This document shows positions 27,117 to 37,669 of a DNA stretch of 51,560 nt, one piece after another. Location of the stretch: contig JARWZT010000002.1 in assembly GCA_029866205.1 (NCBI GenBank), positions 1 to 51,560 on the forward strand, written 5' to 3'. The number at the start of each line of letters is the position of its first letter. Within the stretch, counting starts at the first letter, position 1. The translations under genes were made by a program, and so were the position numbers. A model generated the notes under the pieces. The model was not told where the DNA came from and did not search any database. It saw only the letters and a list, made by a program, of their open reading frames with translations. The DNA comes from Rhodoferax sp. GTDB lineage: Bacteria; Pseudomonadota; Gammaproteobacteria; Burkholderiales; Burkholderiaceae_C.

Positions 27117-27548
27117 TTAAGCGACGCTACCGCCAGCAGCCTCAATGGCCACCTTGGCACCCGCCGTCACACCCAAGCCTGTTAGTTTCACAGGCTTGGT
27201 AATCGCACCCGTGTTAATCACTTTCACGACCTTGGCGATTTGACCGATGAGGCCGGCCTGCTTCAGTGTCAACACATCTACTTCGGGCAGACCCAGCAAC
27301 TCGAGGGTTGTCAGGGTCACTTCTGCATTGAACTTCAGCAAATGCGATTTGAAACCACGCTTGGGCAGGCGACGATGCATAGGCATCTGTCCACCCTCAA
27401 AGCCGACCTTGTGGTAGCCGCCTGAACGCGACTTTTGTCCTTTGTGACCACGACCTGCGGTTTTACCGAGACCGGATCCGATACCACGACCAACGCGACG
27501 TTTGGCGTGTTTTGCGCCATCTGCGGGCTTAATGCCATTGAGTTCCAT
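27117..27548 (-). CDS. rplO: 50S ribosomal protein L15
   Basis: This 143-residue protein starts [20 protein letters not shown] and has the Gly/Arg-rich region [18 protein letters not shown]15 is an assembly protein of the 50S core. Two codons upstream, TTG and ATG at 27554-27549, are also in frame. The second ATG (27548) is chosen for its distance from the AAGGGA Shine-Dalgarno and because the family begins with M-x-L-N. It follows rpmD by about 10 bases. Confidence 0.96.
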   Translation of the reverse strand: MELNGIKPADGAKHAKRRVGRGIGSGLGKTAGRGHKGQKSRSGGYHKVGFEGGQMPMHRRLPKRGFKSHLLKFNAEVTLTTLELLGLPEVDVLTLKQAGLIGQIAKVVKVINTGAITKPVKLTGLGVTAGAKVAIEAAGGSVA

Positions 27549-27558
27549 CATCAATCCC

Positions 27559-27741
27559 TTAGAGCACTTTGACCAGATAACTGATCTTGTTGATCATGCC
27601 GCGAACTGCGGGCGTGTCTTCCAACTCGCTGGTGCTGTTCATCTTGCGCAGTCCCAGGCCACGCACGGTGGCGCGGTGGGATTCTTTGCATCCAATCGGG
27701 CTGCGAACCAGCTGGATTTTTACTGTTTGTGGTGTCGTCAT
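27559..27741 (-). CDS. rpmD: 50S ribosomal protein L30
   Basis: This 60-residue protein begins [20 protein letters not shown] and ends KISYLVKVL, with the family motif [20 protein letters not shown]. This is the short bacterial L30, a small 50S surface protein near 5S rRNA contacts. Spacing of 15 bases to rpsE and about 10 to rplO indicates tight coupling. Confidence 0.97.
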   Translation of the reverse strand: MTTPQTVKIQLVRSPIGCKESHRATVRGLGLRKMNSTSELEDTPAVRGMINKISYLVKVL

Positions 27742-27756
27742 AGTCCGTACCTCGTA

Positions 27757-28281
27757 TTAAACGAAGATCTCTTCAATTGTTTTTCCACGCTTGGCAGCAA
27801 CTTGGGCAGGCGTCGTCGAAACCGACAAAGCATCCAAAGTAGCGCGAACCATGTTGTAGGGATTGGTCGAACCGTGGCTTTTGGCAACGATATCGGTGAT
27901 ACCCACGACTTCAAATACGGCGCGCATCGGGCCGCCGGCAATGATGCCCGTTCCCTTGGGAGCCGGCGCCATCATCACATTGGCTGCACCGTGATGACCC
28001 ATCACTTTGTGGTGGATCGAGCCGTTTTTCAAGCTGACCTTGATCATGTTGCGACGGGCCTCTTCCATCGCCTTTTGCACGGCAGCAGGCACTTCTTTCG
28101 ATTTGCCCTTGCCCATGCCAATACGGCCGTCACCATCGCCGACCACGGTCAGTGCTGCAAATCCAAGAATACGACCACCCTTTACCACCTTGGTAACGCG
28201 GTTGATCGCGATCATCTTTTCACGCAGACCGTCCTCTGGACCTTCAGCCTTGCCCTGCATTTTTGCTTGTACTTTAGCCAT
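27757..28281 (-). CDS. rpsE: 30S ribosomal protein S5
   Basis: This 174-residue protein has the S5 double-stranded-RNA-binding-like domain ([40 protein letters not shown]) and the C-terminal ribosomal fold ([20 protein letters not shown]). S5 contributes to decoding accuracy and to the mRNA entry tunnel. Length and order are standard for the spc operon. Confidence 0.97.
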   Translation of the reverse strand: MAKVQAKMQGKAEGPEDGLREKMIAINRVTKVVKGGRILGFAALTVVGDGDGRIGMGKGKSKEVPAAVQKAMEEARRNMIKVSLKNGSIHHKVMGHHGAANVMMAPAPKGTGIIAGGPMRAVFEVVGITDIVAKSHGSTNPYNMVRATLDALSVSTTPAQVAAKRGKTIEEIFV

Positions 28282-28298
28282 CTTTAATTCCGATCTGC

Positions 28299-28664
28299 TT
28301 AAAACTGCAAGCCGGCTTCGCGGGCTGCGTCTGCCAAGGCTTTAACCCGACCGTGGTAGGCAAAGCCTGCGCGGTCAAAGGCCACTTTTTCAATGCCGGC
28401 AGCTTTGGCTTTCTCAGCTACAAGCTTGCCAACCATTTGGGCCGCTGCGACGTTTCCGCCCTTGCCAGAGCCACCGAGGGAGGCACGCACATCGGCCTGG
28501 GCAGTAGATGCCGTTGCCAAGATCTTGCCACCATCGCCAGAAATAACCGTTGCGTAAATATGCAAATTGGTACGGTTCACGGTCAATCGTGCCACGCCCT
28601 GAATCGCAATACGAATGCGGGTCTGGCGAGACCGGCGAAGACGTTGCTCTTTCTTTGTCAACAT
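28299..28664 (-). CDS. rplR: 50S ribosomal protein L18
   Basis: This 121-residue protein begins [19 protein letters not shown] and ends with [11 protein letters not shown], typical of L18, which binds 5S rRNA. The central [20 protein letters not shown] matches the family. It lies 17 bases from rpsE and 11 from rplF. Confidence 0.97.
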   Translation of the reverse strand: MLTKKEQRLRRSRQTRIRIAIQGVARLTVNRTNLHIYATVISGDGGKILATASTAQADVRASLGGSGKGGNVAAAQMVGKLVAEKAKAAGIEKVAFDRAGFAYHGRVKALADAAREAGLQF

Positions 28665-28675
28665 GGTGCGGACCT

Positions 28676-29209
28676 TTATTTCTTCTTGGTTTCTTTAATC
28701 GTGATCTTCTCATCCGAATAGCGGATGCCCTTGCCTTTGTAGGGCTCAGGAGGACGAACATCACGGATTTCAGCGGCGATTTGACCCACACGTTGGCGGT
28801 CTGCACCTTTTATCAAAATCTCGGTCGGGGTTGGCGTTGCAACCGTGATGCCGACGGGCATGTCGATGTTCACTGGATGCGAATAGCCCACAGCCAAATT
28901 CAGCTTGTTGCCGGTGGCTTGCGCTTTGTAACCCACGCCAATGAGCATGAGCTTCTTTTCGAAACCCTTGGTCACACCCACCACCATGTTATTCACCAAC
29001 TGGCGCATGGTGCCCGACATCGCGTCGGACTCGCGGGAATCATTTGCTGGCGAAAAGCTCAGTTTGCCAGCTTCATTGACGATCTTGACCAAGGCGTTTT
29101 GTGCCAAGTTCAAGCTGCCGCCAGCGGCTTTGACATTGATCTGGTCGTTTTGCAACGAAACATCAACACCAGCCGGTACCAAAATAGGAAGTTTACCTAC
29201 ACGAGACAT
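28676..29209 (-). CDS. rplF: 50S ribosomal protein L6
   Basis: This 177-residue protein has two L6 domains. It starts [19 protein letters not shown] and contains [20 protein letters not shown]. It ends with the highly conserved [13 protein letters not shown] segment and a Lys-rich tail. L6 sits at the base of the GTPase-associated centre. Gene order and length are standard. Confidence 0.97.
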   Translation of the reverse strand: MSRVGKLPILVPAGVDVSLQNDQINVKAAGGSLNLAQNALVKIVNEAGKLSFSPANDSRESDAMSGTMRQLVNNMVVGVTKGFEKKLMLIGVGYKAQATGNKLNLAVGYSHPVNIDMPVGITVATPTPTEILIKGADRQRVGQIAAEIRDVRPPEPYKGKGIRYSDEKITIKETKKK

Positions 29210-29232
29210 ATCAGTTACTCCTCAATGCAGGC

Positions 29233-29628
29233 TTAAGCTACGTAGCACAAAACTTCGCCACCGACACCGGTAGCGCGTGCTTTGCGATCAGTCATCACAC
29301 CCTGGGGCGTCGTGACAATGGCCACACCCAATCCGTTCTGGACTTGGGGAATCGCGTCACTGCCGCGGTAGACGCGCAAGCCAGGGCGGCTAACGCGCTC
29401 AATGCGCTCAATAACAGGGCGACCTGCGTAATATTTCAGGGCGATTTCCAACTCAGACTTGCCGTCAGTGGTGGAAACCTTGAAACCATCGATGTAACCT
29501 TCGTCTTTCAGGACTTGGGCGATGGCAACCTTCACTTTGGATGAAGGGACCAAAACGGTAGCTTTCGCAACCATTTGCGCGTTGCGGATACGCGTCAACA
29601 GGTCGGCAATGGGGTCACTCATACTCAT
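29233..29628 (-). CDS. rpsH: 30S ribosomal protein S8
   Basis: This 131-residue protein starts [20 protein letters not shown] and ends with [11 protein letters not shown], carrying the 16S-binding C-terminal domain ([27 protein letters not shown]). In E. coli S8 represses the spc operon by binding mRNA at the start of rplE. Whether that target exists here was not established. Confidence 0.97.
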   Translation of the reverse strand: MSMSDPIADLLTRIRNAQMVAKATVLVPSSKVKVAIAQVLKDEGYIDGFKVSTTDGKSELEIALKYYAGRPVIERIERVSRPGLRVYRGSDAIPQVQNGLGVAIVTTPQGVMTDRKARATGVGGEVLCYVA

Positions 29629-29646
29629 ATTTGTTCTCCTGCCTGC

Positions 29647-29952
29647 TTACCAGCTCGCCTTGACGATGCCGGGGATTTCTCCAGCAAACGCCATTTCGCG
29701 AATTTTTGCGCGGCCCAGACCAAAGTGCTGGAACGTGCCACGAGGACGACCGGTGATAGCGCAACGGTTGCGCTGACGCGTCGGATTAGCGTTGCGAGGG
29801 ATTTTTTGCAAGCCCAAGCGAGCTTGCGCGCGCTCTTCTTCGCTCACCTTTGCATTGCCAGCGGTTGCTTTCAAGGCTGCATATTTTTTTGCATACTTAG
29901 CCGCCAATTTGTCACGCTTGAGTTCGCGCTCAATTAATGCCATTTTTGCCAC
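29647..29952 (-). CDS. rpsN: 30S ribosomal protein S14 (zinc-free form)
   Basis: This 101-residue protein is the long S14 without the CxxC zinc ribbon, ending [20 protein letters not shown] followed by the [11 protein letters not shown] tail. The start is GTG at 29952, giving [11 protein letters not shown], which matches the family's MAK start better than the internal ATG three codons later. Zinc-free S14 beside zinc-binding L36 means that only some ribosomal proteins in this operon need zinc. Confidence 0.95.
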   Translation of the reverse strand: MAKMALIERELKRDKLAAKYAKKYAALKATAGNAKVSEEERAQARLGLQKIPRNANPTRQRNRCAITGRPRGTFQHFGLGRAKIREMAFAGEIPGIVKASW

Positions 29953-29960
29953 TGGTCACC

Positions 29961-30500
29961 TCAATTCTTGAACGGGAAACGGAAACCGGCGAGCAATGCT
30001 TTGCATTCTTCGTCAGACTTCGCAGTCGTGGTAATACTGATATTGAGACCACGCAAGGCGTCAACCTTGTCATATTCAATTTCAGGAAAAATAATCTGCT
30101 CTTTGACACCGATGTTGTAGTTTCCACGGCCGTCAAAGGCGCGTCCGGAGATACCACGGAAGTCGCGAACTCGGGGCAGTGCAACGGTCACAAACCGATC
30201 CAGAAACTCGTACATCTGAACGCCACGCAATGTCACCATGCAACCAATTGCCTGGCCTTCGCGAATCTTGAAACCCGCAATAGCTTTCTTCGACTTGGTA
30301 ACCACAGGCTTTTGGCCCGCGATTTTGGTCAGGTCAGAAACGGCGCTGTCCATCACTTTTTTATCGGCTACCGCTTCGCTCACACCCATATTCAGGGTGA
30401 TTTTGGTCAGACGAGGAACCTGCATGGGCGAAGTGAAGCCAAACTTGGCCATCAACTCGGGCGCCAACTTTTCACGGTAAAGCTGTTGTAAACGTGCCAT
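29961..30500 (-). CDS. rplE: 50S ribosomal protein L5
   Basis: This 179-residue protein starts [20 protein letters not shown] and contains the 5S-rRNA-binding core ([16 protein letters not shown]) and the [20 protein letters not shown] loop. L5 forms the central protuberance and the B1b bridge with S13. Only 2 bases separate it from rplX. Confidence 0.98.
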   Translation of the reverse strand: MARLQQLYREKLAPELMAKFGFTSPMQVPRLTKITLNMGVSEAVADKKVMDSAVSDLTKIAGQKPVVTKSKKAIAGFKIREGQAIGCMVTLRGVQMYEFLDRFVTVALPRVRDFRGISGRAFDGRGNYNIGVKEQIIFPEIEYDKVDALRGLNISITTTAKSDEECKALLAGFRFPFKN

Positions 30501-30502
30501 TT

Positions 30503-30823
30503 TTATGCCGCCTTAATTTCTTCGCCACTGGACTTGTAAACGCGTACGCGCTTGCCGTCAGCCTGCAGCTTGATGCCCACGCGATCCGCCTTGCCCGAAG
30601 CGACGTTGAAAATCGCAACATTGGACTGATGGATGGGCATGGTTTTCTCAACGATGCCGCCAGCGGCACCCTTCAGGGGATTGGGTTTGGTGTGCTTCTT
30701 GACGAGATTGACTCCGTCAACCACTACGTGCGAATCATCCTTGCGCAGGGAAACAACACCGCGCTTGCCTTTGTCGCGTCCTGCGATGACGATCACTTGA
30801 TCGCCTTTGCGAATTTTGTTCAT
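30503..30823 (-). CDS. rplX: 50S ribosomal protein L24
   Basis: This 106-residue protein starts [20 protein letters not shown], the KOW motif of L24, and continues with [16 protein letters not shown]24 initiates assembly of the 50S 5' domain. It lies between rplN (9-base gap) and rplE, as in all spc operons. Confidence 0.97.
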   Translation of the reverse strand: MNKIRKGDQVIVIAGRDKGKRGVVSLRKDDSHVVVDGVNLVKKHTKPNPLKGAAGGIVEKTMPIHQSNVAIFNVASGKADRVGIKLQADGKRVRVYKSSGEEIKAA

Positions 30824-30832
30824 GGCCAGTCC

Positions 30833-31201
30833 TTACAAAACTTCAGGTGCCAAGGACACGATCTTCATGAACTTTTCAGTGCGCAATTCACGCGTCACTG
30901 GCCCGAAGATGCGGGTGCCGATGGGCTCGAGCTTGGCATTGAGCAAAACTGCTGCATTGCCGTCGAATTTGACCAAGGAGCCATCACTGCGGCGAATGCC
31001 TTTGGCAGTGCGCACTACCACGGCGCTGTACACCTCGCCTTTTTTGACGCGTGAACGGGGCGCAGCTTCTTTGATGCTGACCTTGATGATGTCGCCTACG
31101 CTGGCGTAGCGGCGACGTGAACCACCCAGTACTTTGATGCAAAGCACGGATTTTGCGCCGGTGTTATCGGCGACTTCCAGTCGAGATTCTGTTTGGATCA
31201 T
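30833..31201 (-). CDS. rplN: 50S ribosomal protein L14
   Basis: This 122-residue protein starts [20 protein letters not shown] and ends with [14 protein letters not shown], exactly the family length. The frame stays open upstream to 31360, but that extension is non-homologous leader, and the ATG at 31201 matches every L14. L14 lies at the intersubunit face and binds RsfS. It is the first gene of this cluster; rpsQ, rpmC and rplP, which usually precede it, are absent here. Confidence 0.97.
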   Translation of the reverse strand: MIQTESRLEVADNTGAKSVLCIKVLGGSRRRYASVGDIIKVSIKEAAPRSRVKKGEVYSAVVVRTAKGIRRSDGSLVKFDGNAAVLLNAKLEPIGTRIFGPVTRELRTEKFMKIVSLAPEVL

Positions 31202-31351
31202 TTCTTTATTCCCAACTTGCACCAGTTGTTCAAAGCACTTCTTGAAGCGCCCCGCCCTACCGGTCAGTCTTGGGCCCGCTGTCTGCAATTCGAACCACTC
31301 GAATCGCCTCCATTTGGGCAGATACCTTAGCTCTATCGAGCCAAGCCCATG
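31202..31351 (-). promoter_or_regulatory. Predicted mRNA leader of the spc-alpha operon
   Basis: The promoter just upstream would give a leader of about 145 nt before rplN. It contains short self-complementary parts (for example TTCGA repeats within CGATTCGAGTGGTTCGAATTG on the minus strand) but no terminator. It could hold an autoregulatory site; no match to a known ribosomal leader was recognised. Confidence 0.4.
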
Positions 31352-31380
31352 ATTATGCACCAGATATCCTGCACCATCAA
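31352..31380 (-). promoter_or_regulatory. Sigma-70 promoter for rplN and the spc-alpha operon
   Basis: On the minus strand a -35 box TTGATG (31375-31380) and a -10 box CATAAT (31352-31357) are exactly 17 bases apart; each matches consensus in four or five of six positions. It starts 7 bases before the glpD stop codon is reached, that is, directly downstream of glpD, and is the only good promoter seen ahead of the 18-gene operon. Confidence 0.75.
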
Positions 31381-31387
31381 GGTTTTT

Positions 31388-32998
31388 TCAAGGCACATGG
31401 AGAAAATGTGCACATAAATTCAGAAATTCAGCCAGATCTGCGCTGCTTTCGACCTCTTGGGCCAGTATTTCAGCCACTTGCGACGCCACAGTGGCGGCTA
31501 GTCGCGCGTCCAGAAAAAGCATTCGACTACGGCGCGCGAGCACGTCTTCTACATTGGTGGCGTATTCATAGCGAGCGGCAAACCGCACCATCGCCTCAGA
31601 CAGTTGCGGTGCAATCCAGCGATCGGCCCCTGGCAGCGAAGCAACCAACGCGCGCTCGGCACCATAGGAGTGCATGCCCTGACCCTCACGCAACGTTGTA
31701 GGGTCGCCGCTCTGATTTTGCGTCCACGCGCCCACTAGCGTCATTTCGGCAATGCGAGCGCTTGGCATCGTCGTCACCAAGCCTCGTTCCAGACAGGCGC
31801 TGACTACGTCTTCTGCCATGACTCTGTAGGTTGTCCACTTGCCGCCGGTAACCGTGACTAGGCCGCTGCGGCTCACGATCACTGTGTGTTCGCGGCTCAG
31901 TTTTTGGGTTGCACCATCGTCTTCGTGGTGTTTGACCAATGGGCGCAGGCCAACCCAGACGCTTTTTACGTCCGCGCGGGTGGGAGCCTTGCTCAGATAG
32001 CGGGCGGACTCACCCAATATAAAGTCTGCCTCCTCTTTCAGGGGCGTGGGCTCCAACGCCAAGTCTTTGGACGGCGTATCGGTAGTACCCAGAATGACCT
32101 TGCCCAACCAGGGCACTGCAAATAAGACTCTGCCGTCCGACGTTTTGGGCACCATGAGTGCCACGTCGGAGTTCAAAAACTCCCGATCCACCACCAAATG
32201 AACCCCTTGGCTGGGAGCAACCATGGGCTTCACGGGCGCATTGCGACCCACAGAGTTGGCAGCGCCGTCGCGCTCACGCAGGGCGTCAACCCAGACGCCA
32301 GTGGCGTTGATGACACAGCGCGATTCAATTAAATAGCGGGTGCCGGTATGCGTGTCGGTGCATTCCAAGCCCGCGACCTGTCCTGCTTGATAGAGCAGCT
32401 GCTCGGCGCGGCAGTAATTGATGAGCAAGGCGCCGTGCTGGGCTGCTGTACGCCCGATGGCCAAGGCCAGGCGGGCGTCGTCAAACTGACCGTCCCAGTA
32501 TTTGACGCCGCCGCGCAGGCCTTGGTTCTGCGCGGTAGGCAAGAGCTGCTGGGTTTGCGCGCTGCTGAGCAGTTCGGTCTTTCCCAAGCCGGCTTTGCCC
32601 GCGAGTTGGTCGTAAAGGGTTAGGCCCAGGCCGTAAAAAGGCGTTTCCCACCAGCGATAGCAGGGCATGACAAAAGCCAGGGGCTGGGCGATGTGGGGCG
32701 CGCTGTGCAGCACCGTGGTGCGCTCGCGCAAAGCCTCTCGCACCAGCGAAATATTACCCTGGGCCAGGTAGCGTACGCCACCGTGCACCAGCTTGGTGGA
32801 ACGCGAGGAGGTGCCTTTGGCAAAGTCCTGCGCTTCGACCAAGACCACCCGCAGGCCGCGCGAGGCAGCGTCCAGCGCCACGCCCAGGCCGGTCGCGCCG
32901 CCCCCTACGACAGCCAGGTCGTAGCGCGGGTTTGCGGCCAAGCGGGCCAGCAATTCCTGGCGCTGGGTAGGTAAGGTGTCAGTTGGGCGGGTAGCCAT
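31388..32998 (-). CDS. glpD: Aerobic glycerol-3-phosphate dehydrogenase
   Basis: This 536-residue membrane-associated flavoprotein oxidises glycerol-3-phosphate to dihydroxyacetone phosphate and passes electrons to ubiquinone. The FAD site GGGATGLGVALDAASRG is near residues 32-48. SSRSTKLVHGGVRYL follows near 64-78, and VTGGKWTTYR near 380 is also conserved in GlpD. It is divergent from glpR-glpK with a shared 235-base regulatory region. No intrinsic terminator separates its 3' end from the ribosomal promoter, so readthrough into rplN is possible. Confidence 0.96.
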   Translation of the reverse strand: MATRPTDTLPTQRQELLARLAANPRYDLAVVGGGATGLGVALDAASRGLRVVLVEAQDFAKGTSSRSTKLVHGGVRYLAQGNISLVREALRERTTVLHSAPHIAQPLAFVMPCYRWWETPFYGLGLTLYDQLAGKAGLGKTELLSSAQTQQLLPTAQNQGLRGGVKYWDGQFDDARLALAIGRTAAQHGALLINYCRAEQLLYQAGQVAGLECTDTHTGTRYLIESRCVINATGVWVDALRERDGAANSVGRNAPVKPMVAPSQGVHLVVDREFLNSDVALMVPKTSDGRVLFAVPWLGKVILGTTDTPSKDLALEPTPLKEEADFILGESARYLSKAPTRADVKSVWVGLRPLVKHHEDDGATQKLSREHTVIVSRSGLVTVTGGKWTTYRVMAEDVVSACLERGLVTTMPSARIAEMTLVGAWTQNQSGDPTTLREGQGMHSYGAERALVASLPGADRWIAPQLSEAMVRFAARYEYATNVEDVLARRSRMLFLDARLAATVASQVAEILAQEVESSADLAEFLNLCAHFLHVP

Positions 32999-33130
32999 GT
33001 TTACTCACATAAGTGCACCGTGTCAGGCTTGGGGCCTCACGGACACTTAATTGTTATGGGGGCAGTGGAGGCGCACCATGGCGTCACAAGTGGCGCCGCG
33101 CTTTAAGACATTCCTTTTTAATTATTATCA

Positions 33131-33199
33131 TTCGTTTTTGTTCGCTTAAAGCAGGTTTTTCCCCTAAAAATATTCCTTTATGTTCGATTTATAGTCGAG
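33131..33199. promoter_or_regulatory. Candidate GlpR operators between glpD and glpR
   Basis: Two TGTTCG half-sites lie 42 bases (four helical turns) apart at 33139-33144 and 33181-33186, with an extra TTCG at 33131-33134. The second sits in TTTATGTTCGATTTATAG, close to the E. coli GlpR half-site ATGTTCGAT as I remember it. Their location between divergent glp genes supports the assignment. The rest of the spacer (32999-33233) is AT-rich from 33108 and holds nothing else recognisable. Confidence 0.6.
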
Positions 33200-33233
33200 G
33201 GGCGCGTTTTGCGCAGCCTGCGAAAATTTACCC

Positions 33234-34001
33234 ATGAATCCGAACCCCCGCCAAATCAAACTTCTCTCGGTAGTGCAAACCACAGGATCGGTCACGGTTG
33301 AGCAACTCGCAGACCAGTTGGACGTGACGCTGCAAACCGTGCGCCGCGACGTGCAGCGCCTGGCCGACGAAGGGCTGCTCACGCGCTTTCATGGCGGCGT
33401 GCGGGTGCCGGGTTCTACGGTGGAGAACATGGCCTATCCGCAGCGCGAGGTTCTGAACGTGGAGGGCAAGGCCCGTATCGCCCGGGCCGTAGCGGCCGCC
33501 CTGCCCCACGGTTGCTCGCTGATCCTGAACATCGGCACCACCACCGAAGCGATTGCACGCGCCCTGATGCAGCACACGGGGCTGCGCGTCATTACCAACA
33601 ATCTGAACGTGGCCGGCATCTTGAGCGCCAACCCGAATTGCGAAGTGATCGTCGTGGGCGGGGTGGTACGCGGGCGCGATCAAGGCATCGTGGGCGAGGC
33701 GGCGGTGGACTTTATCCGCCAGTTCAAGGTCGATATTGCGCTGATTGGCATCTCGGCCATTGAGTCTGACGGCTCACTACGCGACTTCGACTACCGCGAA
33801 GTCAAGGTATCGCAAACCATCATTTCCCATGCCCGCGAAGTGTGGGTGGCCGCCGACAGCAGCAAGTTCAACCGTCCGGCCATGGTCGAGGTGGCGCAAC
33901 TGTCGCAGATTGACCGCTTGTTTTCGGACGCCGTGCCACCCGACCCGTTTATGGACCTCATGGCCCAGGCCCAAGTCCGGTTTGAACTCGCCCAGGCCTG
34001 A
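33234..34001 (+). CDS. glpR: DeoR-family repressor GlpR
   Basis: This 255-residue regulator has an N-terminal DeoR helix-turn-helix ([20 protein letters not shown] near residues 20-39, then [13 protein letters not shown]). Its sugar-phosphate-sensing domain is related to phosphosugar isomerases ([14 protein letters not shown], then [15 protein letters not shown] and [11 protein letters not shown]). The position upstream of glpK and divergent from glpD identifies it as the glycerol-3-phosphate-responsive repressor of the glp regulon. It is 32 bases from glpK and probably cotranscribed with it. Confidence 0.93.
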   Translation: MNPNPRQIKLLSVVQTTGSVTVEQLADQLDVTLQTVRRDVQRLADEGLLTRFHGGVRVPGSTVENMAYPQREVLNVEGKARIARAVAAALPHGCSLILNIGTTTEAIARALMQHTGLRVITNNLNVAGILSANPNCEVIVVGGVVRGRDQGIVGEAAVDFIRQFKVDIALIGISAIESDGSLRDFDYREVKVSQTIISHAREVWVAADSSKFNRPAMVEVAQLSQIDRLFSDAVPPDPFMDLMAQAQVRFELAQA

Positions 34002-34033
34002 CGCCACCCCCTCCCCTTGTACTGAATGCAACC

Positions 34034-35527
<1,494 letters not shown>

Positions 35528-35589
35528 GTTCAGGGCGCCGGAGGCGTGGTTAGACTCTGAGCGCATTTCCACTCCCAGAGAACACCAGC

Positions 35590-36405
35590 ATGCAACAACG
35601 CATCGCATTTATTGGCGGCGGCAACATGGCCAGTGCCATCATCGGCGGCTTGCTAAAGCAAGGGTTTCAGCCCTCGCAGATTGACGTGGTCGAGCCCTTT
35701 GCCGATGCGCGCGCCAAGCTGCAGAGCGCATATGGCATCGTCGCCCAGGCGCAATCGGGCGGCTTTTTGGCCCACGCTGACTTGGTGGTTTGGGCCGTCA
35801 AGCCCCAAACGTTCAAAGAAGCCGCGGCCCAGACGCAAGCCCACGCCCTTGGCGCCCTGCATCTGAGCGTGGCCGCAGGTATCCGCAGCGACACGATTGC
35901 GGGGTGGCTGGGCAGCCAGCGGGTGGTGCGTGCCATGCCCAACACCCCGGCGCTCATCGGCAAAGGCATCACCGCCTTGTTTGCCCGCGCCGCGGTGAGC
36001 GACGCCGATAAGGCGTTGGTGAACCAGGTTTTAGACAGCACCGGCGAAGTCATGTGGGTCGATGCCGAGGCGCAAATTGACGCCGTGACCGCGCTGTCGG
36101 GTTCTGGACCGGCCTATGTGTTTTATTTCATGGAAGCCATGCGCGAGGCAGGCATCGGCATGGGCTTGGACGCGGCGCAGGCGTACCAGTTGGCCGTAGC
36201 CACATTTATTGGCGCGGGCGAGCTGGCCAAGGCCTCACCGGAGCCACCCGAAGTGCTTCGCCAACGCGTGACCAGCAAAGGCGGCACCACCTACGCCGCG
36301 CTGACCGCAATGGAGGACAGCGGCGTCAAACCGGCCTTCATTGCTGCCATGCAAGCGGCGCAAGCGCGGGCGCAGGAGATGGGCGAGGAGTTTGGCGCGG
36401 GATAG
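35590..36405 (+). CDS. proC: Pyrroline-5-carboxylate reductase
   Basis: This 271-residue enzyme performs the last step of proline synthesis, reducing pyrroline-5-carboxylate with NAD(P)H. The N-terminal Rossmann motif IAFIGGGNMASAIIGG and the C-terminal TALSGSGPAYVFYFMEAM (substrate-binding helix), then VTSKGGTTYAAL, are the family signatures. It starts 62 bases after glpK; the spacer has no obvious terminator. It converges on the ATPase gene. Confidence 0.96.
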   Translation: MQQRIAFIGGGNMASAIIGGLLKQGFQPSQIDVVEPFADARAKLQSAYGIVAQAQSGGFLAHADLVVWAVKPQTFKEAAAQTQAHALGALHLSVAAGIRSDTIAGWLGSQRVVRAMPNTPALIGKGITALFARAAVSDADKALVNQVLDSTGEVMWVDAEAQIDAVTALSGSGPAYVFYFMEAMREAGIGMGLDAAQAYQLAVATFIGAGELAKASPEPPEVLRQRVTSKGGTTYAALTAMEDSGVKPAFIAAMQAAQARAQEMGEEFGAG

Positions 36406-36460
36406 GTGCTCGTTTCGGGGGTGGTGATTCAGGGAAATACTTCGCCAATACACCCAGAGC

Positions 36461-37591
36461 TCAGGCCGCCAACCCCCGTAAATACGCCGAGGCCTGAACC
36501 ACCTCCACCGACCCCAACGCAAACGAATGCCGCAGGTTGCGTACCACCTGCACGGCTTTTACCGGCGCCTGTTCACTGGCAAAGCGCAGCAAGGCGCGGT
36601 GGGGTTTGTCGTCAGATAGTTTGCATTCCACCAACTCAGTGAGTTGGGCTTTTTCGGTCAGGGCGAAGTCCACTTCGGCGCCGTCTTTGGTGCGGATGTA
36701 GTGCAGACCGGATTCTTTGCCTTGCACGTCGTGCTGCCATTGCACTTGCTTGAACAGTGCAGTGGCCACCAGGTTTTCAAAGCGAACGCCCTCGTCGCCA
36801 TCCACCAGGCCGGTGTCAAAGAAATAAACCTTGGGCGCTTGCAGCACCGCGCGGCCAATGTTGCGGTGCCAAGGGCGCACCACGAACACAATAAACAGCG
36901 CTTCCAGAATATCAAGGTATTTTTTGAGCGTGACCGGTGAGACTGCCAAGTCGCGCGCAATACTGGCCAGCGACAACGGCGAGCCGACACGACTGCGCAG
37001 CATTTCGGCGAACAGGCGGATGGTGCCCATTTCCTGGATGCGCGAGAACTCCAGCACGTCGTTGCGCACCAAACCGTCAAAGTATTGGCGACGCCAGCGC
37101 TGGGCCTCTTCGTCGTTTTCGGCCAAGCACGGCTCTGGAAAGCCACCGCGCACCAGCAAGTGCGTCAGCGCGTCCTCAGGTGCGGCGCCGGTTTGCTCGC
37201 ACCACTCGCGTACAGAAATCGGGTGCAGGCGCAATCCGAAAAAGCGCCCGGCCAGCGATTCGCCGCTTTGGCGAAAGGTATCCATGCGGGCGCTGCCGGT
37301 GACCAGCAATTGCTGATTTATCGGTTTGCCGTCATACACCCCTTTGAGCCAAGATTTCCAGCCCGGCATTTTGTGCACTTCATCAAGTACCAACAGGGGT
37401 GCCTGCGGGCTCCAACGCTGGTTAATGATGATGGCGCGGTCGGCGGCAATGTCGTAATTCAGGTACTGGCCGCCACCTTGCGCGATCAACTGGCGGCTCA
37501 AGGTCGTCTTGCCGACCTGGCGCGGACCGGTCAAGAACACCATTTTGCGGGCCAAGTCGGACTGGACGCGGTCATCGAGGTAACGTTTCAT
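36461..37591 (-). CDS. AAA-family ATPase with DUF4143 domain
   Basis: This 376-residue protein has Walker A GPRQVGKTT (near residues 22-30), Walker B LLVLDEVHKM (near 66-75), and a sensor-like LLVTGSARMD. It is followed by a winged-helix-like part and a C-terminal DUF4143 nuclease-fold region (TKDGAEVDFALTEKAQ, then VECKLSD). The E-VD-x(n)-E-x-K arrangement resembles a PD-(D/E)xK core. The family is widespread and patchy in bacteria, often in accessory DNA, and its role is unknown. The AT-rich upstream region and lack of functional neighbours suggest it was acquired. Confidence 0.88.
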   Translation of the reverse strand: MKRYLDDRVQSDLARKMVFLTGPRQVGKTTLSRQLIAQGGGQYLNYDIAADRAIIINQRWSPQAPLLVLDEVHKMPGWKSWLKGVYDGKPINQQLLVTGSARMDTFRQSGESLAGRFFGLRLHPISVREWCEQTGAAPEDALTHLLVRGGFPEPCLAENDEEAQRWRRQYFDGLVRNDVLEFSRIQEMGTIRLFAEMLRSRVGSPLSLASIARDLAVSPVTLKKYLDILEALFIVFVVRPWHRNIGRAVLQAPKVYFFDTGLVDGDEGVRFENLVATALFKQVQWQHDVQGKESGLHYIRTKDGAEVDFALTEKAQLTELVECKLSDDKPHRALLRFASEQAPVKAVQVVRNLRHSFALGSVEVVQASAYLRGLAA

Positions 37592-37669
37592 AAGCGTATT
37601 TTGCGACCAAACGATAGTATTTTATTATTTAGTCGCGACTTTTTAATAAAATCATATCAAAAAGTCGCA
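37592..37669. promoter_or_regulatory. AT-rich region with inverted repeats upstream of the ATPase gene
   Basis: GCGACTTTTT (37635-37644) and AAAAAGTCGC (37659-37668) form a 10-bp inverted repeat with a 14-base AT loop. An overlapping perfect palindrome AGTCGCGACT lies at 37631-37640, and another GCGAC occurs near 37603. The stretch is far more AT-rich than its neighbours. It ends one base before the LysR stop, so it could end leftward LysR transcripts and also carry the promoter/operator of the ATPase gene. Confidence 0.6.

Noticed and set aside
31202..31360. 53-codon N-terminal extension of rplN
   Set aside because: L14 proteins all begin at MIQ; the extension overlaps the predicted promoter -10 region and has no homology I recognise.
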